Source: Branchiostoma floridae
Lineage: Eukaryota; Chordata; Leptocardii; Amphioxiformes; Branchiostomatidae
DNA length: 64,000 bases
Assembly: GCF_000003815.2 (NCBI RefSeq)
Contig: NC_049990.1
Span: 5,164,626-5,228,625 of the forward strand
Direction: 5' to 3'
Positions 35,701 to 45,682 of the stretch are shown piece by piece. The position numbers were made by a program, and so were the translations under genes. The notes under the pieces were generated by a model. The model searched no databases and was not told where the DNA came from. It saw only the letters and a list, made by a program, of their open reading frames with translations. How positions within the stretch are numbered: position 1 is the first letter of the stretch; every line of letters starts with the position of its first letter.

Positions 35701-37117
35701 GGGTTTGCCATACCATAGCTATGGAAATGTACGTAACATTGGATTTAAAAATGTAATGTTTCATTACCTGATGATACACCATAGCCATACCTGGGGTGGC
35801 GATACTTGCATGCGCTGTTCCTGTTTAATCTGGACAGGCGGTGGGGGCTTCTGCTTCTGCTTCGGCTGGGAGCTCCACTGCACTGATGTCGACCAGAGGG
35901 GCCCGTTCGGCTGCACTGGCTCGGGGACTTCCTTCTTGACCTTGCGCACCTTCCGCGTGGTCGTGATGACGCGATTTCCGGTGATTTCTACATGCTTGGT
36001 GCCTTCTGTAATCTCGCCGTCTGGGTCGTCGTCGTCTTCGGGGGGTGTGGGCGCGCGCTGTGGCGGAGTCGGGCCCAGGTTCCAGTTCACTTTTCTCTTC
36101 CACTCCGGTGTACCAGGCGGCGTCGCTTCCTCCTCAGTGTACTCGCTTTCACTCTCTTCACTCTCCACTGTGGTGGCGGTCCGGTACGTCACGTGGCGGG
36201 TCGTCTTCTGGTACGTGTGCACGGAGGGGTTGGTCTGTATCACCCTCCTCGTCTCTGAGGTTGTCGCCGTACCGTTTCCGTTCGGCATTCTCGGGTGATT
36301 GCTCCCGTTCACTTCGGCTGGCTTTCTTCTCCTGTCCTCGCTCGGTCTTCCTCCTGGTCTTCCAGCAGTCGGTTCCCTGTCCTGGGGTCTCCCGTTACGA
36401 CCACTTGGTTCTACATTGTTTGGATAGTCATAATCATTATCAGTCGGCGGCGGCGGTTTGCCTCGACGTACGTTTGGTGCCACATTGGTCGGTATAATCA
36501 CTTCATCTACCATTTTTGGAGCCCTATCTCGACGACTTTCTGGATTCACCCGTTGCGGCACAATTTCTTCGTTGACAGGTTGCCGTGGTTTTCCACCACC
36601 GCGTCCTCCTGTGGGGTTCACTCGACTTGGTACAATTTCTTCATCCACCATTTTCGGAGCATTTCCTCGGCGACTTCCTGGGTTGACCCGTTCTGGTACG
36701 ACCTCTTCGTTGACAGGTTGTCGTGGTTTTCCACCGCCGCGACCTCCAGTGGGATTCACTCGGGTCGGCACGATTTCTTCGTTCACCATCTCTGGCGGCG
36801 GTTTTCCACGTCGTCTTGGCGAGTTGACGTTGGTCGGCTCGATGACTTCGTCAACCATTGCCGGTGGTTTAATGCGCCTTCCACTCGGCTTACTTGGCGC
36901 AAACACGTCGTCTGCTTTCTCCATCACTGCATCTACCATTCCGGGGGGTCCACCGCGTCCCCCAGTTGGCTTGGCGGTACTAAGGGGTATCATGTCCTCT
37001 ACTATAGGTTGAGGTCGCCTGTTGCCTCCCCTACTGGCAGGTACGGAGTTGCCGCTGGGTTTTCCCCGGCCACCCGTATAGCCTACTCGTGTCGGTGTGA
37101 TGACTTCGTCAATCATA
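26684..37117 (-). CDS. G4: repeat-scaffold protein with two half-LIM fingers and a C-terminal LIM domain
   Basis: Fourteen exons join in frame: 37117-35791, 35312-35154, 33455-33304, 32871-32743, 32286-32173, 31763-31653, 31147-31034, 29207-29167, 28960-28924, 28747-28671, 28130-28015, 27579-27525, 27236-27161, 26792-26684; about 870 codons. Order: a ten-unit MVDEEIVPTRV repeat array; an acidic and Pro-rich linker; a Gln/Pro-rich segment (QVIQVQPQQVQQMP); a short coil; two half-LIM fingers (CVSC..HETC, CVGC..HEMC, each C-x2-C-x18-H-x2-C); Ser/Pro linkers; a full LIM (CFYC, VFHEGHFACCCC, RPMCKKC) that resembles PINCH LIM5; TAA. The first ATG (37116) may be the start, with an untranslated exon near 38.0 kb, or a Met inside the array. 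Probable cytoskeletal or adhesion scaffold by family; no signal peptide or membrane segment. Confidence 0.8.
27161..27236 (-). CDS. G4 76-nt LIM exon
   Basis: Acceptor CTGTTTTAG, donor GG/GTAAGT. Encodes VGAFNKVFHEGHFACCCC. Length and phases equal the G2 and G3 exons. Confidence 0.85.
27525..27579 (-). CDS. G4 exon: start of LIM
   Basis: Acceptor TTCATAACAG, donor AAG/GTAAGA. Encodes EGGDVFMCFYCNKPIRGQ with the first CxxC. Confidence 0.8.
28015..28130 (-). CDS. G4 Ser/Thr-rich linker exon
   Basis: Acceptor TGTCTTCTTCAG, donor GTG/GTAAGG. Encodes THYTWGGEVTPHTPFSATSD and a hydrophilic end; replaces the LIM4-like domain seen at this place in G3. Confidence 0.75.
28671..28747 (-). CDS. G4 Pro-rich linker exon
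   Basis: Acceptor TTTAATTTAG, donor CCA/GTGAGT. Encodes MQYLPPPTPGTPASA, a possible SH3/WW-type ligand region (inference). Confidence 0.7.
28924..28960 (-). CDS. G4 37-nt linker exon
   Basis: Acceptor TATTCTTACAG, donor GGA/GTGAGT. Encodes PTSPALSVRKV. Paired with the G3 exon of equal length and phase. Confidence 0.7.
29167..29207 (-). CDS. G4 41-nt linker exon
   Basis: Acceptor CCCCCTGTAG, donor CAA/GTGAGT. Encodes KVRTMSSRSPEPS. Paired with the G3 41-nt exon. Confidence 0.7.
29210..31030 (-). other. Large G4 intron
   Basis: No exon recognised on either strand in 1.8 kb; open frames present are short and unrelated. Confidence 0.4.
31034..31147 (-). CDS. G4 half-LIM finger exon 2
   Basis: Acceptor TACTCACAG, donor CC/GTAAGT. 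Encodes CVGCHIKFHPDDKMVLLNGK then PCHEMCLP: C-x2-C-x18-H-x2-C. Phase-2 introns on both sides. Confidence 0.85.
31509..31556 (-). pseudogene. Truncated duplicate of a half-LIM exon inside a G4 intron
   Basis: About 48 bp nearly identical to the 3' half of exon 31653-31763; it reads KMGTYRGSPCHETCM. The first CxxC half is absent, no acceptor precedes it and the donor is weak (CAT/GTACGA), so it looks like a dead exon copy between the two live half-LIM exons. Confidence 0.7.
31653..31763 (-). CDS. G4 half-LIM finger exon 1
   Basis: Acceptor CTGCAATAAG, donor CC/GTAAGT. Encodes ICVSCKRPFGPHDKMGTYRG then SPCHETCMP: C-x2-C-x18-H-x2-C, phase 2 on both sides. Confidence 0.85.
32173..32286 (-). CDS. 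G4 Ser/Tyr-rich exon
   Basis: Acceptor TGGGCTTCAG, donor GAA/GTAAGT. Encodes YTSATSASGYDSHLRPSAYS and onward; ends in SVSQSSIDG. Confidence 0.75.
32743..32871 (-). CDS. G4 coil exon
   Basis: Acceptor CCTCTCAAG, donor ACG/GTGAGT. Encodes SSLEEVDRSVQNLQQSIHEL, similar to the G3 coil REDLNRSLKALEDSC. Confidence 0.75.
33304..33455 (-). CDS. G4 Gln/Pro-rich exon
   Basis: Acceptor TCCACCTAG, donor AAG/GTAGGC. Encodes LYILQTQPTG.. and AFLGTQTLPGRG; the latter has one TQT that fits an LC8-type core. Confidence 0.75.
34830..35090. repeat. SINE copy with damaged head in a G4 intron
   Basis: Has TTTACACGACTTTCCTCAC, AAAAATGAGTACCTAGC, then GAGCACGTTAAAGAACCCAC and CACTTATCGAAA. The region between head and body is deleted relative to the 25.7-kb copy. 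Confidence 0.6.
35154..35312 (-). CDS. G4 Gln-rich exon
   Basis: Acceptor TAATTTCTAG, donor CAG/GTATTC; 53 codons, phase 0 both sides. Encodes VPLQQVIQVQPQQVQQMP within a Pro/Gln-rich, probably disordered segment. Confidence 0.75.
35791..37117 (-). CDS. G4 large N-terminal exon with MVDEEIVPTRV array
   Basis: Acceptor AAATTAACAG at 37118, donor CAG/GTATGG at 35791/35790; 442 codons. About 10 diverged units of about 23 residues of type [MV][VN][DE]E.[IV].P.[RN]V followed by GGRG.., with an alternating two-unit (about 46-residue) order in the middle. After the array come RRVIQTNPSVHTYQKTTRHV, an acidic Ser/Glu block, a WKRKVNWNLGPTPP segment and a basic TTTRKVRKVKKE stretch. Predicted disordered. 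Confidence 0.8.
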
Positions 37118-37405
37118 CTGTTAATTTAGAGCATATCTCTCCTCATGACCGTCAAGAAAAACTTTCAGTCTCTCCCTTTCTCCTTCTTTCTTCTCTATAC
37201 CTTCTATTGTTTTTATTTTGGAAATTGATTAAGACCACTGATATGGAATTTGGGTCACTTCATGAGTTGCCGACAGGGTGTAATATTACGCCGATCTTTG
37301 TCAGTCAGAATCCCGCGGTATCAGAGATTTCCGGTACGCGTTTCCACGTTCGTTTTTGTACAAGCTGGTGACGTAGTGTCCTTGTTTTGGAGACTGACCG
37401 AGTTT

Positions 37406-37790
37406 TTGGTAAACAAAGCCACCTCACAACCGCTCTTAGCTAGACAGGGGATTCCTGAAAAGACAAGGAGGGGGAAACATAAGAAAACGATAACCACAGC
37501 TATCACAAACACGTAAAAAGACAAGATCCAAAACTACTATCCCGATGGCCCTATTGGTAAACAAAGCCACCTCACAACCACTCTTAGCAGGGGATTCCTG
37601 CAAAAGACAAGAAGGTGAAAACATGAGAAAACGATAACAACAGCTATTACAAACGTGTAAACAGACAAGAACTACTATCACGATGGCCCTGTTGGTAAAA
37701 CAAAACTACCTCACAACCGGTCTTAACTAGACAATAGATTCATGAAAGGACAAGGAGGGGAAATATGAGAAAACAACAACAACTAGCCTC
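37406..37790. repeat. Three tandem diverged copies, about 140-150 bp each
   Basis: Each copy starts TTGGTAAA(A)CAAA..ACCTCACAACC and contains GACAAG..GGAAA..AAAAC. Starts are near 37406, 37554 and 37692. They lie just upstream of the G4 coding start, within the presumed 5' intron. Confidence 0.75.
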
Positions 37791-37998
37791 CTCTGTAGAC
37801 ATTGGCTTTTATCTTTCAAGGGAACCGCTAAAGTCGCGATTTTCAACGTTGGCTACTAATCAACTTATCCCCTTCGTCCCTGGTGAGACATAAGGCCATG
37901 ACTTCGGCTACGGTAAACTCGAATTTCGCACTGGGTGAAACTCCCTTCCTCGCCATTAGAGAACCTTAGATGTTAAAAAATCGCGAACCAGCACTCAC

Positions 37999-38060
37999 CT
38001 CGAAAAATAAAAACTAGTGCTGCCGAAATCTGTGACGGAGGCTAAACAACAACCACAACA
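37999..38060 (-). promoter_or_regulatory. Candidate untranslated first exon end of G4
   Basis: A strong minus-strand donor TCGAG/GTGAGT at 37999/37998, about 880 nt upstream of the first coding exon. The 5' limit and the promoter are not visible. Confidence 0.3.
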
Positions 38061-39230
38061 ACCAGACGTTGTTGTGTAAACAATGTAACAGACAAGATGT
38101 ATATCTTATCCAAAACCACTACATTTATCTTGATGGAAATACAGATACCTGCTCAATCATCTATAGTAAGTATTGTCGCTGTTAGTGTTAGCCTAAAACT
38201 CATTGTACATAACTCATTGTTAATAACATCTTGATTGAGTTGCATTTTGCGTGCACTGACATTGTTCGCTATAGTCCGATTTGGAAAAATATTACATTCA
38301 TTGACGAATACATGTTAGTTTTTCAACTTATAAAAAACATCATTGACAGATACGTATATCCAAAGCGTGTATCAGGAGTATTTACCATTGATGCTACAAT
38401 TTTTGAAAATTTCGTTTATTGAAGAATGCAAGAATCAAAAGGGTTTGTAGAAGCTGAAGCATGGTTTCAACAAAACATGGCCGTCGGCGAAGGTACACCT
38501 TTTGGTATACGTATAAAGATAATACTTATTCATGGTCAAAAATTCTAACTAACACATTTTAAGTTTTCGTACGTTTTGTGAAGAATGGATTTTACAAGCA
38601 TACATTGCCAACTTAGTCACAAAGGCAATAGACAGTTTGGTAGTTCGTTATCAAGTCATTACCTACCACGTGCCATGTATCGTATTTCATTTATCATTGA
38701 GATTATGTTTCACAAATCATATCCAAAATCTATTAGTACAGGATAGAATCCAAAATGTGCTACAATACACGTTTTAAAGCTTAATACATTACGGAGGCCA
38801 AGTGCATTTTCATTAGAAAATGGTGACATGATTTTAAGCAGAAATGTATGAACTGTATTACACTTAGGCGAAAAATAAACGAGAATTGCCATCAACGAAT
38901 CTTTGAACACCAAACTCGTCCCAAGTTTGCTTTATCTCTATTCTAACTAAGATTTATCTGAGGAATAAGTTTCACGTATTTTAGGCAACAAAAAAAGAGT
39001 TATAAACACTATTTTGCCTAGTCATATACTACCTCTAGAAATATTCTTAACACGCATTTGGGAGGGATATGGCCGACAGCCAGCACGATAGCGATATAAA
39101 TCTGTACTGTAGTTTACCAGTTCTTTTGGTACGTTACCATAACAAAGACATTGACGCAAGTCTATAGATATGTTGGCTGGGTGCTTTTAGAAATCTGAAG
39201 ACGATCTCCTTAGATAACAGAGTCACCGTT

Positions 39231-39980
39231 GTTATAGATGACTGAGGTTCTAAAACCCCTTTATGTACAAAACATCTTTTTATCTGTTTGGTTGGCTAGG
39301 AAAAATTCTAGGCAACGGTAAGTACATGGGTTAGACTTGCCTTAACAAACATAGAATGAAACCTTATATACTTAATTTGTATTGATTATTCTATAGGACT
39401 ATAAGAAGCCTACACTGCAATAATTTTAGGGTCCTAGATGCGCCAAGCCAACATCGCATCCTACCATGCGACACACAATATATACATGAGAAAATATACC
39501 AAACGAAAAACAATAACTTACAGTGCTTATTTTACAGCAGGATCTCCAAAACATTCGGAACTACTAAATCCGACGAATGGGCAAATTGGGTCATCGTTGA
39601 AATAGATGACTGGTTCTAAAACCCCTTAATGTACAAAACATCTTTTTATCCGTTTGGTTGTGGCGGAAAGATTGTAGGCAACGGCAAGAACACGGGCTAG
39701 ACTTGCGTCAACAAACGTACAATAAAACCTTGTGTACTTGATCTGTATTATTCAATAGGACTAGATTTATATCTACAAGAAGCCTACGCTGTAATAGTTT
39801 TAGATTTCTAGATGCGCCTAGCCTGCATCGCATCTTCCTATGCGACACACAATATATACATGAGAAGATATACCAAACACAGATGATAACTCATCTACAC
39901 GTACTTACTGTCCTTTTTCACTGTAGGATCCACAAAACACTGCGAACTACGAAATCCGACGAGTGGGTAGGTTGGGTGGG
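39231..39980. repeat. Tandem duplication of about 360-380 bp
   Basis: Copy 1 starts TAGATGACTGAGGTTCTAAA near 39234 and runs to AATCCGACGAATGGGC; copy 2 restarts TAGATGACTGGTTCTAAA near 39603 and ends AATCCGACGAGTGGG. Identity looks about 85 percent by eye. Noncoding. Confidence 0.75.
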
Positions 39981-40257
39981 GTTCCGAAACGTTGTCAACA
40001 ACGTTACGATCTGAATGTTCATCAATATTTAATCACACCTACGTAAGTAACGTGGACGTAGTGTCTGTCGAAATAACAACCGTCTGATTTGCAGCAGCAG
40101 CTGCTATTTGATTATCCCTACTCTTTGTGTCATGGAACATCTCTCCGTTCATTAAATTCAAGACATTATCTCTTCCTTTATGTTCAAAAGTGTCTTATCA
40201 TCAAAAACGATCACATCGACGTCTTTGATGAAAGAATCTGGCACTTTACTGCATGAG

Positions 40258-40277
40258 ATATATATATATATATATAT
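40258..40277. repeat. (AT)n microsatellite
   Basis: About ten AT units. A short AATGCT hexamer repeat lies nearby at 40596-40616. Confidence 0.9.
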
Positions 40278-42175
40278 ACAACAGCTGTAAAGCGATTGGG
40301 AACAATGTGACGTTTTCTAATTATTTGGCCCTACCCGCAGAAGGTAGTTGATCATGTGATAATCACCTAAGGCCTTTTTTCCAGCGTCATGCCCACCAGC
40401 CACGTTATTGAATAACAACCAAACAAACTCTATTCTTATCCCCTGGCGAAGCACAATGCGGGTCGTCATGTTATTGTTGGGCAGGGGTGGACAACATTAA
40501 TCATTTTAAACGTGTTGGTTTATGATGGGGGGATTATTAGATGCAATAAAGTCGCACATTTGGTTGTATGTGCCAACCATGAATCACTTATAAGAAAATG
40601 CTAATGCTAATGCTAATGGTACATATGTGCATGGGAATAGCGAAGGCATAAAAAGGAATCGAAAGAGATATCATGAATGAACACTCATGAACACAATTGC
40701 ATCGGCTGCTGTGGATACGTGAGTGCTCAAATCCACTTACTGCAATGTTACCATATACGTTCCATTTCATTATATCTATCAATTTTCATTGTAGTTAGCA
40801 ATTTTTCAGTATTCTTGACACTCTTCTTGGAAAACCCGTTAAAGTACATCGAATGTCATTGAGTTATATAATATATATCCACTGTATTGATAGGGGATTC
40901 TCAATAGAAAAGTTATTCAAGCAACTTCGAAACTTATCTGGTTACTTGAGGTGAAATTCTATATATGTATTTATAATTGCATTGTATTCATAAAATTGCT
41001 ATGTACATTTGGCACCCCTCAAAAGGACAAAAACTTTCATCTTGAATGACGTAAACAACACGATAACACGTGCATAACGTGGCTAATATTAAGATAAAAT
41101 AACCCTGACACAGGGTGTAGATAGGAAGGAAGATAACGGGCAACAAAGCCTCGAAATAGGGTCGTGGGAGTTAAGAAGGAAATAGCCCAGACAATGTACA
41201 GACTCAAAAAACAACTATGACAAGGTGATTGATAGAACATAATGCATGATTTAAAACGAAAGGGGCAAGGTCGCGACACACCTATGTCGTCTAGATCTGA
41301 CCTTCAAAATCTGAAAACTTTTTTAGGGTAAGGATAACAACTATTGTACTAGTTTCTAACCACCTTGTAAAATAACTCCGAATGAATGTCAGCTAAACTT
41401 GATTAAAGATACATGAATAAATGGACGTTTTACAAGAAAAGTATCATTGCTTACACTCACATTATGTAACGATTTTACTTTGCACATACAACAAACAGCT
41501 CAAGGAAACTTGAGTAGCTTTGTGATAAAACCGACCTCATTCGAATACTTATTCCAAAAAACTATTAGAAGTGTTTAAAGCATAATTTGGTCGACAAAAT
41601 TGATTGGAGAGGTGACCTTCAAGATGAAAGATAATGATCTTACCTTGCTTTGTAAGAACACCTGGCTTTTACACTCCTATTTGTACAGGATTAGTAAGCT
41701 GTCACCATAACTGACATACATAGGCAATGATGGTGTTAATTGTGTCAGACAAACAATGCGTCTATATTATTGCATAGAATGAATCTGCTGTCCACTGTGA
41801 AAGTACGAAATGGTGGTGCCATAGGGGTCAGACAACGAGAAGGCCTACAGCGACCAAACAGGTCACATTTGCATACAGGTGAAAGGGCAGGTATCGAAAA
41901 AGATCTACTGTTCACCAATAACAAGATGTCACTCCTGTGATCGAAAGATTACGGAAAAAAATGGGTCAGATTTCCTGCTAACGATCTATTATTTATAAAA
42001 CCCCGGAGAAAACCACGATGACGTGATGACTGTGAGAGCAATGTGAAATAACATGGCAGGACTTTTCAAGGACTTTACCGGTGTGTAATTAACGCACTGA
42101 TACGCAACAACACGCCCACGCAAACAAGGTCAAGATGCCATCCTCGTTGAAAAGGTGACGCTAAACAGATTTCAA

Positions 42176-42530
42176 ATGGCAGGTAAATACAAGACATTCA
42201 AGGACCTAGCTAGAAACAATACCAACTGTACTCAAGACATATGTACTCATGTCATCAACATAGTTACAGATTTAAAGATCGTCACTATCGTTGTTGTCAT
42301 GCTTTCACTCATATTAGTTGTTTATGTCTCCCTTCACATATAACACAAACATACAGGCAGGTATATACAACAAATTCACGAATCTGGCAAGAAACAAAAT
42401 CAACTGTACTGAAAACACAAGCGTTCACACAAAAAATGTGACATTACCACAGTTACAAATCAAAAGATAGTCACTCTTGTTGTCATGCTTTCTTAGTCGT
42501 TGATGCCTCCCATCTCATGTGACACAAACA
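42176..42530. repeat. Tandem duplication of about 175 bp
   Basis: Blocks such as GGCAGGTA[AT]ATACAA, AA..CAACTGTACT and TTGTTGTCATGCTTTC occur in the same order in both copies (42177-42350 and 42355-42530). Confidence 0.65.
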
Positions 42531-43470
42531 AAATGGCAGCCGCCATGCGGTATGTCGTCCAACCACACGACAGGTGGCTGACATGCACCATGCCCCATCC
42601 GTTTGACCTTCACAAGTTACAAAGACTCTATAAATTCCATGTGCGCAAAGAGTTTACAATCAAATATTGCCATCACGTCTTAACCCATAAAGATATCATT
42701 ACTCGTTACACCTGATGTTCTGGCCAGTGGCAGTAGTACTAATCTATAGCAAGGGCAATCGGCTTCAGTGGCGTGTTTTGGTTGCGTGTCTGCGAAAACA
42801 GACCTAGGTCATGACCCAAATATATCTCTGACAGACACAGTAGCAGATCTCAGTAATAACAGTTGAACAACTGGAAAGCTTCTGGCACAAATGTCCTCTG
42901 GTTGTGAATACTATTAGATTGCGCAAACATTTCTATGTATCGCAAACTGCAATACGCCGTTTGTTCTTGTTGATTACTTTTGTTAGTCACATTTCTTTCT
43001 AATATGTCTTTTTCTAAACGTTTCAAGTGTAAAATACAAAGGTTTGTTTTTGTTACGAAAAGGGTACATCATAAGTATCGTTCACAATTGATGGACATGT
43101 AATCACTAAAAGATGTTTCAACCAAAAATAATTATAGCAATCGGTATCAGAAGATCAAAACAACATGGACAAAAATAAAGAAATTATTATCCTAAATCAT
43201 AGAATATATAGTCAAAAGCAATGGATGTCCCCCTGTACCATAAACGCCGTGTGAGGGGGCGTGGATCACCTGTACAAGATAGATGGGAGACCTTGTCTAT
43301 CTCTCTTCCCATGCTATTGTTCACATTGTCCCAACAACACCAGCTGCGGGCAATGCACGCCTACCTCCCTACGGGTTATTATCAGTCGGCATGGGTGGCA
43401 TTTATTCCCCAGTTGCGAGTCCCGTAACTGTAACGAGTCCCATAACACACATAATGTGAATCGTAGCTAA

Positions 43471-43830
43471 ATGGCCAACAGATTATGTCTTCACACCTAG
43501 GTCTGTGTATTGTCAGGATCTACTCTTAGGAACGATTTACACGAGTCCCTGAGTAGACTTGGAATGGACTTGAAGTCCACTTTTTGTCGACTTGGAGTCG
43601 CTAAATCAACTTATAGTTGACTGCAAAACGTGTGTAAATCGGTCAACAGATTATGTCTTAACACCTTTGTCTATGTATTGTCAGGATCTACTCTTAGGGC
43701 CGATTTACACACGCTTTTTCTGTGTCCTTGCGTGTGTAGACCTTGAATGGACTCGGAGTCAACTTGTTGTCGACTTGGAGTCGCTAAATCAACTTATAGT
43801 TGACTGAAAAACGTGCGTGTAAATCGGGCC
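43471..43830. mobile_element. Tandemly duplicated MITE-like unit
   Basis: Two consecutive copies of about 165-190 bp share CAACAGATTATGTCTT.., TGTCAGGATCTACTCTTAGG and CTAAATCAACTTATAGTTGA. Each includes an inverted-repeat core: one runs 43531-43642, the other 43698-43830 with ends GGGCCGATTTACACACG and CGTGCGTGTAAATCGGGCC. Confidence 0.7.
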
Positions 43831-45643
43831 GTAAAGTTCTTGGTTGATGCTTTGCAAATCACACTTACACTATGACTTTGCTACAAGCCAAAAGTAAAAT
43901 ATTTGCTTTGTCAAAAAGTAGATATACAAAGTCAATCACCAATGCTAAATGATGTATAACTGCATGGCGCCGACAACCCATAATGTCTGTCAACCATTGT
44001 TTCCAGGTAATTTAATCGTTTAAAAGGTGACGTTGCAACATCTACCCAGACATATTTACCAACGCTAAGCGTGGGGCGTGGACAGTACGGTAGAACAGAT
44101 ACATGTGGGGAATTTAAAATCAACAACACTCCACAAGAAACCATTATCCTTAACTTGAAAGTGTTGGTAGAAGTCATTCTGGAACGAGTTGAACTGCAAT
44201 TTCCAAAACAAAAATAGACCCAAATTTTTGACTGAACAATTCCGGTCTTTGACAAGGAATAAACATGTTTTGTGTTGGAAATTACAGTTCAACTAGCTCC
44301 AGAAACATTATCCATGATTACGTAATTTGTAACAAAAGGAAAATGTGCCAAATCAAAATGTGCCTAGAGCTTCATCAACATACACTACTACTACCATTGT
44401 GATATCTAAACATTGCCAGTACACAATGAGATAATTAATCTTAGTAGTAGCTTTCAGACATAAACACCGAACCGTGTACTTTTCTTGATGAGCTAAATAT
44501 AATGTTTAGGATCTATTACAGTTACATGACATTTACGCTTGCTGTACCGTGTGTTTTCACACACTCTAATTGAATAATGCTGCATTTCGTGAAAATCGTT
44601 AACGATTTCACACTCTTACAAATCATAATTGACACCTCGTGAATCAAGTAGGACTTTCCCCAATATTAAAAATTCTTTACCATCAAAAGAAGTGCCAACA
44701 CCCATCTCATTATCTAACATCAGCCATTGTCTTCGAAGACATTTCATGATCGATCACGAGTTCTAAACAAGTGCTGGAATTTCGATAAAGCCTCTAAAGA
44801 CTACAGCTACACAACCGATTCCCTTGTTAAGCGATCAGTGGGTTACAAGACAATCTGGACACTTAAAGACTCGCTGTTACCCCTGTTGAATATCAATGCC
44901 AAGACACAGGTTTCCAGTCGGAGGACCAATGTCTTACCAGGTCAATGAGCAACAATTTCAAACCTCTGTGGTATTCCCTCCAGGTGCAAGCTACTAGAGC
45001 CTATTCACCAAGGGTCACCGGGTCATTCTTAAGTCTTGCATTACGACTTCAAAGTTGATCGCTGGATATCCGTCAACGACACTCGCAGCATTGTGTTTTT
45101 AGTGAATGAAAATCCCGATCACTTTTGGAGAGTTAAGTTGTTCTTTGTTATAACACATATGTTTATCGAGTGACAAGCCTCCAGCTAACTCGGCATAACT
45201 GTTAATTGATAGACGGCAGTGTATTGTGGAAGACAAGGGAGCTGTCAAGTGACTTAAACAGATTGCAAAAAGAAAAAAAATTCTATGCTTTGTAGGATCT
45301 GCACCCAAGGGGCTGTACCTTCTTGGAAAGCTTCAACCTATTACCTGAAAAAATCTGGATTCTAGAATTAAACATTTTAGGTAATTAGATATTTAGGGAA
45401 GGTTTATTATATCTCGCAAACTGCAGTGAAAACAGCAGTGAAACCACATATTTGGTTTACTTATATCAAGGACATTATATAGAAGTCTATACAGCATCCT
45501 TGCTTATATACGTTATATAATCACTGTGATATTTACTTCTATACGTATATCTATAGTTTTAAGACCCTTGAAATTATAGAAAATAAAGTCAATGTAGTAG
45601 TCTGACATGGTTGGTCTATGTTAATGTTAGAATCAAACGTTTC

Positions 45644-45682
45644 ATCCACTGTGAATACTTTCAAAAAGTATTCACAGTGGAT
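45644..45682. repeat. Perfect hairpin, 17-bp arms, 5-nt loop
   Basis: ATCCACTGTGAATACTT pairs exactly with AAGTATTCACAGTGGAT across the loop TCAAA. Confidence 0.85.

Larger units (their letters stand above)
38140..43440. other. First part of the G4-G5 spacer
   Basis: Apart from the repeats listed separately, only short unrelated open frames are present. No exon chain could be built on either strand. Confidence 0.35.

Noticed and set aside
36295-37371. Plus-strand frames of 358 and 184 codons opposite the G4 repeat exon
   Set aside because: Shadow frames of the repetitive minus-strand exon, which has good splice sites and in-frame links to the LIM exons.
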